Shown here: positions 14,879-21,217 of the stretch, one piece after another
How the letters are laid out: each line of letters begins with the position of its first letter
Numbering within the stretch: position 1 is the stretch's first letter
Translations under genes and position numbers: made by a program
The notes under the pieces: generated by a model
What the model saw: only the letters and a program-made list of their open reading frames with translations
What the model was told of the DNA's origin: nothing
The model's database searches: none
Origin: Elusimicrobia bacterium RIFCSPLOWO2_01_FULL_59_12
Lineage (GTDB): Bacteria; Elusimicrobiota; Elusimicrobia; 2-01-FULL-59-12
DNA: 23,390 bases
Reading direction: 5' to 3'
NCBI GenBank assembly: GCA_001800075.1
Contig: MGUR01000039.1
Location: forward strand, 10,843 to 34,232

Positions 14879-14907
14879 AGTCTAACAGACACCTATGTAA
14901 CGGTCAA
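14879..14907 (-). promoter_or_regulatory. Sigma70-type promoter for the TPR-exb-tonB operon
   Basis: Read on the - strand: -35 TTGACC (14902-14907), 17-base spacer, -10 TAGACT (14879-14884) preceded by TGT, an extended -10. Transcription would begin near 14872, about 60 bases before the chosen ATG at 14812. This is the only strong promoter seen on this strand upstream of the operon. The 14813-15090 gap otherwise holds only the asd promoter and AT-rich sequence. Confidence 0.72.
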
Positions 14908-15050
14908 GAGAAAATTCTGGGATCTACTTATTGATTATGAGGTTGGGTTGGAACGTTCCCTTCCTTATGTATAGTCTAGCCAACGTATGTTACTGCTGGA
15001 TGTCCAAATTGTTAAAAATGCGTTAAAAATAGCATCAAACTTTAGTCCCA

Positions 15051-15080
15051 TTGCGCGCGGCGGACGCCTCCTGATAGAAT
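15051..15080 (+). promoter_or_regulatory. Probable asd promoter with extended -10
   Basis: Extended -10 TGATAGAAT (hexamer TAGAAT at 15075-15080) with a weak -35 TTGCGC at 15051-15056, spacer 18. The start point would fall near 15087, only about 4 bases before the asd ATG, so the mRNA would be nearly leaderless. No Shine-Dalgarno precedes the ATG, which agrees with that reading. Confidence 0.5.
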
Positions 15081-15090
15081 AAGCGCTCCC

Positions 15091-16122
15091 ATGCCGAAAA
15101 AATACAGCATCGCGGTTGTCGGAGCCACCGGCGCGGTCGGCGTAGAGTTCCTGCGCTGTCTGGATGAGCGGCATTTTCCTGTCGGCGAGCTTCGTTTGCT
15201 GGCGTCCTCGCGCTCGCGGGGGAAGAAGCTCACGTTCAAGGGGCGCCGCATCGCCGTTCAAGAACTGACGGAAAACAGCTTTAAAGGTATTGAAATAGCG
15301 TTTTTTAGCGCAGGGGGAGCGATTTCCAAGAAATTTGCCCCGATCGCCGTCCGGCAGGGCGCGGTGGTCATCGACAACTCCTCCGCATTCCGCATGGAAC
15401 CGGGGGTCCCCCTGGTCATCCCGGAGATCAATCCGGACGCGCTGGCCGGGCATAAAGGGATCATCGCAAATCCCAACTGTTCCACGATTATTGCCATCAC
15501 CCCGCTCTGGCCTATCCATCAGCGAAATCGCATTCACCGCCTGATCGCGGCCACCTATCAAGCCGCTTCCGGCGCGGGCGCCGCCGCCATGGGAGAGTTG
15601 GTCGAGTCGACTCGGGCGCATCTGGCGGGGCGCAAATTCAAGCCGACCGTGTTCCAGCACCCCTATGCCTTTAACCTCTTCAGCCACAATGCCAAGGTGG
15701 ATCCGGACACCGGGTATAACGAAGAAGAAACCAAAATGGCGCGCGAGACCCAGAAGATCTTCAACGATCCGGACATCCGGGTCTCGGCGACCTGCGTGCG
15801 CGTGCCCGTTCTGCGCGCGCACTCCGAGGCCTTAAACTTCGAATGCGAGCGTCCGATCACGGCCCGGGAAGTGCGCGACATCCTCAAAGGCGCGCCGGGG
15901 GTCAAGATCGTCGACGATTCCGAGAAGAACTACTTCCCCATGCCCCGGGATGCCTCGGGCCGGGATGAAATTCTCGTCGGGCGAATCCGTCAGGACCTCA
16001 GCGATCCCAGCGGCAAGTCGATCGCGCTCTTTGTGGCCGGCGATCAATTGTTGAAAGGGGCCGCTTTAAACGGGATCCAGATTGCCGAAGAGCTGATTAA
16101 AAAAAGCGCTCAAGAAACGTGA
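15091..16122 (+). CDS. asd: Aspartate-semialdehyde dehydrogenase
   Basis: Reduces aspartyl phosphate to aspartate semialdehyde, the branch point for lysine/diaminopimelate, threonine and methionine. At 343 residues it has the usual length. N-terminal IAVVGATGAVG is the NADP-binding loop, Cys130 in NPNCSTI is the catalytic nucleophile, and RVPVLRAHSE carries the catalytic His. SSAFRM and the GRIRQDLSD ending are also typical. It starts a divergent operon next to the TPR operon and overlaps the following deacetylase gene by 4 bases (GTGA). It serves the same pathway as the hom-thrC genes near the right end of the window. Confidence 0.96.
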   Translation: MPKKYSIAVVGATGAVGVEFLRCLDERHFPVGELRLLASSRSRGKKLTFKGRRIAVQELTENSFKGIEIAFFSAGGAISKKFAPIAVRQGAVVIDNSSAFRMEPGVPLVIPEINPDALAGHKGIIANPNCSTIIAITPLWPIHQRNRIHRLIAATYQAASGAGAAAMGELVESTRAHLAGRKFKPTVFQHPYAFNLFSHNAKVDPDTGYNEEETKMARETQKIFNDPDIRVSATCVRVPVLRAHSEALNFECERPITAREVRDILKGAPGVKIVDDSEKNYFPMPRDASGRDEILVGRIRQDLSDPSGKSIALFVAGDQLLKGAALNGIQIAEELIKKSAQET

Positions 16123-16844
16123 AAAAGCTGGTCGTTAACGCCGACGATTTTGGCCGCTCCTCAAACATCAACCAGGGCATCCTCGAAGGCCACCAGAAGG
16201 GCATCATCACCAGCGCCAGTCTCATGACCACCCGCGAAGGGTTCGACGAAGCCGTCGCCCTCGCCCGCCAAAATCCCCGGCTCGGGATCGGCCTGCACCT
16301 GGATCTGGATGATTTTTTTGAGGTGGAGCACGGTGTGGGCCGTTTGGTGCGCTACAAGGATTCCGGACTCCCTTTATCGGCGATCGCGGAAGCGACCGAG
16401 GCCCAGCTCAAGGCGGTCCTTGCCACCGGCCTGCCGGTCGGCCATGTAGACGGCCATCACCACTCCCACTTGCGGCCGGAACTCTTTGCGACCATCGCCG
16501 CGCTCACGGCCAAGTACAAGATAAAATTTATCCGGCACTTCAAGGGGTTCTACGAAGGTCTCTATCCCGGGATTTCGATGGACTGGGCGCTGGATGTGAC
16601 ACGCCGGTTCGGCTTAAATACGATCGACACCTTCTTTGCAGGCTGGGAGCCCGTGGCGTCCAGCCTGCCCGGCTACGCCTATTTTGATCCGTCATCCCCT
16701 TTTATGATCGCGGAACTGATGGTCCATCCCGGAAAAGGAGAAGCGTGGCGTGAAAAAGAGCTCGCCCACTGCGTGTCTGCCCACACCCGGTCCCTCCTCG
16801 AAAAAAACGACATCGGGTTGGTCAACTTCACGCAACTGTCCTAA
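16119..16844 (+). CDS. YdjC/ChbG/HpnK family carbohydrate deacetylase
   Basis: A 241-residue predicted metal-dependent deacetylase of N-acetylated sugars (YdjC fold). Metal and catalytic residues are visible: Asp9-Asp10 in VNADDFG, His60 in GIGLHLDLD, and the His cluster at 113-117 in VDGHHHSHLRPE. The GTG start at 16119 overlaps the asd stop, so the two are translationally coupled. ChbG acts on chitooligosaccharides and HpnK is linked to hopanoid genes; neither context is present, so the substrate is open. An envelope or surface glycan is a guess based on the DUF1207-like gene in the same operon. Confidence 0.88.
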   Translation: MKKLVVNADDFGRSSNINQGILEGHQKGIITSASLMTTREGFDEAVALARQNPRLGIGLHLDLDDFFEVEHGVGRLVRYKDSGLPLSAIAEATEAQLKAVLATGLPVGHVDGHHHSHLRPELFATIAALTAKYKIKFIRHFKGFYEGLYPGISMDWALDVTRRFGLNTIDTFFAGWEPVASSLPGYAYFDPSSPFMIAELMVHPGKGEAWREKELAHCVSAHTRSLLEKNDIGLVNFTQLS

Positions 16845-16856
16845 TTTGATACCTTA

Positions 16857-17018
16857 CTGAACGTGGAAATCGTCTCTCAGCAAGGGGATATCACGCAAGT
16901 CAAAGCCGATGCGGTCGTGAACGCCTCCAACTCGCTGGGCCAGACGGGCGGCGGAGTTTCGGGCGCCTTGCCGAAACCCTCCTGGCGGAAAGAGCGTAAC
17001 AATGGGCAATCTCACTGA
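16857..17018 (+). pseudogene. Truncated macrodomain remnant
   Basis: From GTG 16863 the frame reads VEIVSQQGDITQVKADAVVN, then ASNSLGQTGGGVSGAL, the ADP-ribose-binding start of a macrodomain (usual pattern 'GDIT...DAIVNAAN....GGGVDGAI'). After GAL the similarity ends and the frame runs to TGA 17016-17018, giving 51 residues instead of about 150-180. In the neighbouring frame the following bases read RLAETLLAERA-stop (16997-16999), which could be the original C-terminal helix. An internal deletion plus frame change would explain this. It ends just before or within the start of the DUF6602-like gene. Confidence 0.7.
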
Positions 17019-17640
17019 AACGTTCGGCGTTTTGAGCGAGGTCCTTCTCTCCGAACCCAAGAGCCGGAAATTCTCCGAGCGCGACGCGTTTCATGACCGC
17101 CTGCTGAAACCTCTGCTGCCCGCCGCGTTCCGCACCGGCATGGGACAATTGGTCGATGTGAAGGACCGCCTGCTGGGTCCTTTCGACATCGTGGGATGTT
17201 CGGAAACCTTTCCGCCCATAGGCGAGGGTTTGGCCTCTCAGTTTTTAATCGACGGGGTGGCTTTTTGCATTCAAGTACGGAACTGGAAAGAGGAAGATTT
17301 GACGCAGTTCGCCGCGATGGCCGGCAAGATCAAGGCGCTCGCCCGGAAAACGAAGCCGCCCGTATTCTGCGCCGTGGTGGGGTTTGAGTCCCTGCCCGCG
17401 AAGCAGGTTTCGGAGTTCATGCGGAGCGGTTCCGGCCAATCCATCGACGGCGTGCTCTCAATCGGGCAGCACCTGATGTTGCGCAACAACCAGGGCTGGT
17501 ACGGGAACCCCCAGCGCATCCCTTTCGTGACGGAAAAGGGACAGGGCGAATCGCTCAAGGGATTTGCTTTTTGGATGGTGCATATCATGCAGGACTTCCT
17601 GGGCGTCCCCTACCAGCTAGGCGATTACCAGCACTTGTGA
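17002..17640 (+). CDS. DUF6602-like protein
   Basis: A 212-residue soluble protein. FSERDAFHDRLLKPLLPAAF, then GMGQLVDVKDRLLGPFDIVG, resembles the DUF6602 layout ('..LP....G.G.i.D..g...Q.DIvi..'). That fold is related to restriction-endonuclease-like PD-(D/E)XK proteins. The Asp of PFDIVG is kept, but the later strand is VAFCIQVRNW where an active nuclease would have an E-x-K pair, so catalysis is doubtful. The ATG at 17002 lies inside the macrodomain remnant and has a purine-rich GGAAAGAG upstream. Its stop overlaps the next gene's GTG (GTGA). DUF6602 proteins often occur in accessory regions, which fits the decayed macrodomain before it. Confidence 0.7.
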   Translation: MGNLTETFGVLSEVLLSEPKSRKFSERDAFHDRLLKPLLPAAFRTGMGQLVDVKDRLLGPFDIVGCSETFPPIGEGLASQFLIDGVAFCIQVRNWKEEDLTQFAAMAGKIKALARKTKPPVFCAVVGFESLPAKQVSEFMRSGSGQSIDGVLSIGQHLMLRNNQGWYGNPQRIPFVTEKGQGESLKGFAFWMVHIMQDFLGVPYQLGDYQHL

Positions 17641-18470
17641 AAACCCTCCTTCTTGCGCTGCCTCTTTTGTGGGTCCTGTGCCCGTCCAAAGCCCGGGCGG
17701 TCGGCGCGGAGGACGCTGGATTTTTTCCCAAATCACACGAACTTTTTAAGCCTTTGTTGGCGGACCCGCGGGAACTCCAATATGCCTTGCGTGTCGTGGC
17801 CCCGGTGGCTCACAAGCTGCTGGGCGAAGCGGCGCTCGGGGATTATCTGGGGCTCTACAGATGGTCCCGGGGCGGGGGGGTCCGCGCCCAGGTCTCAGTC
17901 GGCGGGGGCGCGTTCGGCCGATTTAAATTGGCCACCGCGGCCAATGAGATGCAGGTCGCTGATTTCTACGGCAATGCGCCGTTTGACGTCCGAGCGGGCC
18001 GGTGGTCGGGACGCTTCATGCTGTATCACACCAGCTCCCATCTGGGGGACGATTATCTGGCGAAAACCGGCGAGACGACATCGAAGCATGCCTGGGATCA
18101 CTTGCGCTGGCTGGGTTCCTACGACGCGTGCGCCCGGCTGAGGTTTTACGCAGGGTACACCTATGTGATTCGCGAGCTTCCCGGGCATCGGGGCCGTAAT
18201 TCCCTGCAGGTGGGGTTTGAAACAGCCTCCCTTTGGGTGGCCCATAACCATATCCAGGCGTATTGGGCCAACGATTTTCAAACCTGGGAGCGCTCCAACT
18301 GGAATCCCATGTTCAGTTCCCAACTGGGTATCAAAATGGCCAAGGATCCCCGGGCGGACCGGGGGATCTCGTTTTTTCTGGAGTTCCTGACCGGGCGCCA
18401 GCCACACGGTCAATTCTTTCTTGAAGAGGAAACCCGCTTTGGCGTGGGCGTTAAATTCCACCTGACCTGA
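17637..18470 (+). CDS. DUF1207-like exported/outer-membrane protein
   Basis: A 277-residue protein from the GTG at 17637, which overlaps the previous stop and gives a clean signal peptide (MKTLLLALPLLWVLCPSKARA). The frame is open further upstream, but that would place the signal internally. The mature start FKPLLADPRELQYALRV matches the DUF1207 opening ('..PLLADP..P..'). Alternating-residue strands such as RFMLYHTSSHLGDDYL, LRFYAGYTYVIREL and SLWVAHNHIQAYWANDFQT suggest a beta-barrel, and the last residues, FGVGVKFHLT, look like a barrel-closing strand. Function is unknown. Confidence 0.78.
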   Translation: MKTLLLALPLLWVLCPSKARAVGAEDAGFFPKSHELFKPLLADPRELQYALRVVAPVAHKLLGEAALGDYLGLYRWSRGGGVRAQVSVGGGAFGRFKLATAANEMQVADFYGNAPFDVRAGRWSGRFMLYHTSSHLGDDYLAKTGETTSKHAWDHLRWLGSYDACARLRFYAGYTYVIRELPGHRGRNSLQVGFETASLWVAHNHIQAYWANDFQTWERSNWNPMFSSQLGIKMAKDPRADRGISFFLEFLTGRQPHGQFFLEEETRFGVGVKFHLT

Positions 18471-18499
18471 TTGACCTGCCACCGACGGATCATTATAAT
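18471..18499 (+). promoter_or_regulatory. Strong sigma70-type promoter for rplM-rpsI
   Basis: -35 TTGACC (18471-18476), exactly 17 bases, -10 TATAAT (18494-18499). The expected start is near 18506, leaving a leader of about 75 bases before the chosen rplM start. It begins immediately after the stop of the DUF1207-like gene. Confidence 0.8.
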
Positions 18500-18517
18500 A
18501 GCCGCCCTACCATCCGT

Positions 18518-18542
18518 ACGGTTCGCCTGAATGGCGAACCGT
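18518..18542 (+). promoter_or_regulatory. Leader hairpin upstream of rplM
   Basis: Ten perfect base pairs (ACGGTTCGCC with GGCGAACCGT) around a 5-base loop TGAAT, followed by TTTT. It lies about 12 bases after the predicted transcription start and 40 bases before the rplM ATG. It could be an L13 autoregulatory leader or a weak attenuator; the short T run makes a full terminator unlikely. Confidence 0.65.
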
Positions 18543-18582
18543 TTTGCCGATGGCCATCTCTACGATGAAAAGTAAGGAGACG

Positions 18583-19020
18583 ATGGTGTCAGGAACGTAC
18601 TTCCCGCATGCCCCTGCCCCTGTTCGCCGCTGGCATGTTATCGACGCCAAGGATCAGATCCTGGGACGTTTGGCCACGCACGCCGCAAGCCTTTTGCGCG
18701 GCAAGGGAAAGCCCACGTTTACTCCCTACCTCGACGAGGGCGACTTCGTGGTCATCCTGAATGCCTCCCAGGTGAAACTGACGGGCAATAAATTGACTCA
18801 GAAAGTGGCTTTCAGCCACTCGATCTACCCCGGCGGATTGAAGCTCGTTCCTTATTCCAGGCTTATGAAGGAACAGCCGGAAAAGGCCATCCGCCGCGCC
18901 GTGAGCGGGATGCTGTCCAAAAGCAAACTTCGAGACCGCATGCTCACCCGCCTTAAAATCTACCGTGAGGGCAGCCACAAACACGGCGCGCAAAACCCTC
19001 AAGCCTACGCGCTCTGCTGA
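18583..19020 (+). CDS. rplM: Large ribosomal subunit protein uL13
   Basis: A 145-residue 50S protein with the diagnostic RRWHVIDAKDQILGRLATHA opening, then LLRGKGKPTFTPYLDEGDFV, VILNASQVKLTGNK, the A(I)RRAVSGMLSKSKLRDRML block and a Tyr-rich Lys-containing end. Several in-frame starts exist (TTG 18544, ATG 18550, 18565, 18583). ATG 18583 is chosen because it gives the usual length and follows AAGGAG (18574-18579), although only 3 bases away; GTG 18586 would have 6-base spacing and is also possible. rpsI follows after 2 bases, the conserved L13-S9 pair. Confidence 0.95.
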   Translation: MVSGTYFPHAPAPVRRWHVIDAKDQILGRLATHAASLLRGKGKPTFTPYLDEGDFVVILNASQVKLTGNKLTQKVAFSHSIYPGGLKLVPYSRLMKEQPEKAIRRAVSGMLSKSKLRDRMLTRLKIYREGSHKHGAQNPQAYALC

Positions 19021-19022
19021 TC

Positions 19023-19433
19023 ATGGCCACCGCGACGTCGATTCAATATCCCATTTGGGCCACCGGCCGAAGAAAAACCTCCACCGCCCGGGTCCGGCTC
19101 ATCAAAGGCCAGGGGAAACTTGTGATCAATGACCATTCCTTGGAAGAGTATTTCGGCGGCCATTCCCGCGCGAAGTGGCAGGTCATGCGCCCTTTTGAAA
19201 CGGCGAAAATCGGCGGGCAATACGATATTTTTGTAGACGTTGTCGGCGGCGGAGTCCACGGCCAAGCGGGGGCGGTTTCACACGGTTTGGCGCGCGCTTT
19301 CGCGCAGTTGGATAATCCCTTGCGGCTGGCGATGCGCAAAGAGGGTCTTTTGACCCGTGATGACCGCATGGTGGAACGCAAAAAGTCCGGTCAGCCGAAA
19401 GCCCGCAAGCGCTTCCAGTACTCCAAGCGCTAA
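19023..19433 (+). CDS. rpsI: Small ribosomal subunit protein uS9
   Basis: A 136-residue 30S protein. WATGRRKTSTARVRLIKGQG and VVGGGVHGQAGAVSHGLARA are signature blocks. The C-terminus KARKRFQYSKR is the canonical S9 tail that reaches the P-site tRNA, so the protein is complete. It lies 2 bases after rplM in the universal L13-S9 order. A hairpin plus T run about 30 bases downstream probably ends the operon. Confidence 0.97.
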   Translation: MATATSIQYPIWATGRRKTSTARVRLIKGQGKLVINDHSLEEYFGGHSRAKWQVMRPFETAKIGGQYDIFVDVVGGGVHGQAGAVSHGLARAFAQLDNPLRLAMRKEGLLTRDDRMVERKKSGQPKARKRFQYSKR

Positions 19434-19460
19434 ATCCTCTCAAAATCAATCCAATTTAAT

Positions 19461-19501
19461 CAGGAGGCCGGTCCGGACCACGCAGGCCGATCCTGTTTTT
19501 T
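19461..19501 (+). terminator. Probable intrinsic terminator after rpsI
   Basis: The stem CAGGA (19461-19465) pairs with TCCTG (19491-19495) and extends through GGCC/GGCC with a two-base bulge. The inner part contains the palindrome GGTCCGGACC. Six T follow at 19496-19501. The stem is imperfect but the T run is good, and it precedes the HU promoter. Confidence 0.6.
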
Positions 19502-19516
19502 GATTACAAATTTGTA

Positions 19517-19545
19517 TTGACAACAAATAGTAAATCTGTTAGAAA
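19517..19545 (+). promoter_or_regulatory. Promoter for the HU gene
   Basis: Consensus -35 TTGACA (19517-19522), 17-base spacer, -10 TAGAAA (19540-19545) preceded by TGT (extended -10). The start would be near 19552, with a ~40-base leader that includes the GGAGG ribosome site. It sits in a distinctly AT-rich patch. Confidence 0.78.
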
Positions 19546-19592
19546 TCCTCAGACTCGCATCGTAAACACGCAGTGTTTTGGAGGGTGCAGCA

Positions 19593-19901
19593 ATGAATAA
19601 AGTTCAGTTGATACAGAGAGTGGCCAAGGAAGCGCGTGTGAAAAAGTCACAGGCTTCTCGCTCTGTGAAATCGTTGGTGAAAACCATTCGCGAAGCGCTG
19701 CGGGTCGGCGACAAGGTCTCCCTTTCCGGATTAGGGACTTTCAAAGTGAAGCCCCGCAAAGCGCGCAAAGGCCGCAACCCGAAGACGGGGGAAACGATTC
19801 AAATTCCCGTAGGGCGAAAGGTCTCTTTCAAGCCGAGTTTTTCGCTTAAAAAGCTTGTTCGCGCATCCACGGCCCCGGCGACGCCGCCACCCGCCGTTTA
19901 G
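19593..19901 (+). CDS. HU/IHF family DNA-binding protein
   Basis: A 102-residue nucleoid protein. MNKVQLIQRVAKEARVKKSQ is the N-terminal helical hairpin, VSLSGLGTFKV the saddle, and GRNPKTGETIQIPVGRKVSF the DNA-bending arm signature. The C-terminus has a short Ala/Pro/Thr tail beyond the usual 90-95 residues. ATG 19593 is preceded by GGAGG (19580-19584) with 8-base spacing. An upstream in-frame TTG at 19578 is rejected because it would overlap the ribosome site. The gene stands alone between its own promoter and terminator. Confidence 0.95.
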   Translation: MNKVQLIQRVAKEARVKKSQASRSVKSLVKTIREALRVGDKVSLSGLGTFKVKPRKARKGRNPKTGETIQIPVGRKVSFKPSFSLKKLVRASTAPATPPPAV

Positions 19902-19928
19902 TTCACGCTCGATTCTCCGCCGTTTCTC

Positions 19929-19956
19929 AAAAAACCCCCTATCCGAGGGGGTTTTT
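19929..19956 (+). terminator. Intrinsic terminator after the HU gene
   Basis: Perfect stem ACCCCCT / AGGGGGT around loop ATCCG, flanked by six A on the 5' side and five T on the 3' side. The A/T flanks make it potentially bidirectional. Confidence 0.9.
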
Positions 19957-19976
19957 CCACGTCCAGCGTCGATATT

Positions 19977-19985
19977 TGATAACAT
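19977..19985 (+). promoter_or_regulatory. Possible extended -10 for the aminotransferase-hom-thrC operon
   Basis: TGATAACAT (TG, one base, TAACAT) lies 18 bases before the ATG at 20003 and just after the HU terminator, where a new promoter is needed. No convincing -35 is visible. It resembles the TGATAGAAT element before asd. Confidence 0.4.
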
Positions 19986-20002
19986 GGTCCCCGGAACGCG
20001 CT

Positions 20003-21217
20003 ATGAAAGAGTTTTCAGACCGAATGACGCGCCTGCCGCCGTACCTGTTCACCCGGATCAACCAGCTTAAACGCGAAGCCTTTGCCAAAAAGCTGGATGT
20101 GATTGATTTGGGGATGGGAAATCCCGATCAGCCCACGCCGAAAGCGATGGTCGAGCGGCTCTGCGACACCGTTCAGAACCACGCGGATACCCACCGCTAC
20201 CCCCAGGCCAAAGGGATGCCGAAATTCCGTAAAACGGTGGCTTCCTGGATGGGCAAGCGGTTTGGCGTCCCGCTGGACCCCGACAAGGAGGTGGTCGCGT
20301 TGATCGGCTCGAAAGAGGGCATCGCTCACCTCGCCATGGCGGTGTTGAATCCCGGCGAAACGGTCCTGGTGGGGGATCCCGCGTATCCCGCGCATTTCAA
20401 CGGCGTCATACTGGCCGGCGGGGAGACGTATTCCATCCCCTTGAAGCCGGAAAATGAATTTCTTCCGGATTTGGGCAAGATTCCGGAGACTGTGGCGCGG
20501 CAGAGCAAGATGATGTTTCTCAATTACCCCAACAACCCCACAGCCGCCGTGGTGCCGGACAAATCGGTTTTTAAAGACTGGATCGCGTTCGCTAAGAAGC
20601 ACGACTTGATCGTGTGTCACGATAACGCGTACTCCGAGGTGACCTTTGATGGGTACGTCGCTCCCAGTTTCTTGGAGGTGGACGGCGCCAAGGACGTGGG
20701 CGTCGAAGTGCATTCTTTTTCGAAGACCTACAATATGGCCGGCTGGCGGTTGGGATGGATGTGCGGCAACGCCAAGGTCGTTGCGGCGGTCGAGAAATTT
20801 AAGTCCTTTTTAGACTACGGAGCGCCGACCTTCGTGCAGCTCTCCGGCGTGGCGGCGCTGGACTCCTGGCCGGACACAGCCCGCGCGATCGCCGCCGTCT
20901 ATCAGCACCGGCGAGACCGCATGGTTGAAGGGCTGCACAAGCTGGGGTGGGCCGTCCCCAAGCCCAAAGCCACGATGTATCTGTGGGCGCCCCTGCCGGA
21001 GCCCTGCCGGGCGATGGGGTCCCTGGCGTTTGCCGAAAAGCTCCTGCGTGACACCGGGGTGGTCGTCGCGCCGGGCGTGGGGTTTGGTCCCGGCGGCGAG
21101 GGCTACGTGCGCATGGCGCTGGTCACGCACGACAACCGCTTCCATGATGCCCTGCTTCGGATTAAGAAATTTCTGGTGCCGGAAAAACCCAAACAAGCCG
21201 TAAAGAATAAATCATGA
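20003..21217 (+). CDS. AlaC-like PLP-dependent aminotransferase (class I)
   Basis: About 404 residues, fold-type I aminotransferase. MTRLPPYLFTRINQLKREAF and VIDLGMGNPDQPTP match the AlaC (glutamate-pyruvate transaminase) subgroup closely. YPNNPTAAV binds PLP, Lys241 in SFSKTYNMAGWR forms the Schiff base, and a conserved Arg near the C-terminus (GYVRMALV) holds the substrate carboxylate. The frame is open to a TTG at 19976, but family similarity starts at ATG 20003. The stop overlaps the hom start (ATGA). The position in front of hom and thrC suggests a role in aspartate-family amino acids, so aspartate or LL-diaminopimelate aminotransferase activity is a reasonable alternative. Confidence 0.9.
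   Translation: MKEFSDRMTRLPPYLFTRINQLKREAFAKKLDVIDLGMGNPDQPTPKAMVERLCDTVQNHADTHRYPQAKGMPKFRKTVASWMGKRFGVPLDPDKEVVALIGSKEGIAHLAMAVLNPGETVLVGDPAYPAHFNGVILAGGETYSIPLKPENEFLPDLGKIPETVARQSKMMFLNYPNNPTAAVVPDKSVFKDWIAFAKKHDLIVCHDNAYSEVTFDGYVAPSFLEVDGAKDVGVEVHSFSKTYNMAGWRLGWMCGNAKVVAAVEKFKSFLDYGAPTFVQLSGVAALDSWPDTARAIAAVYQHRRDRMVEGLHKLGWAVPKPKATMYLWAPLPEPCRAMGSLAFAEKLLRDTGVVVAPGVGFGPGGEGYVRMALVTHDNRFHDALLRIKKFLVPEKPKQAVKNKS

Noticed and set aside
14965..15822. - strand frame of 285 codons opposite asd
   Set aside because: Shadow of asd, whose catalytic Cys and His blocks are intact on the + strand.
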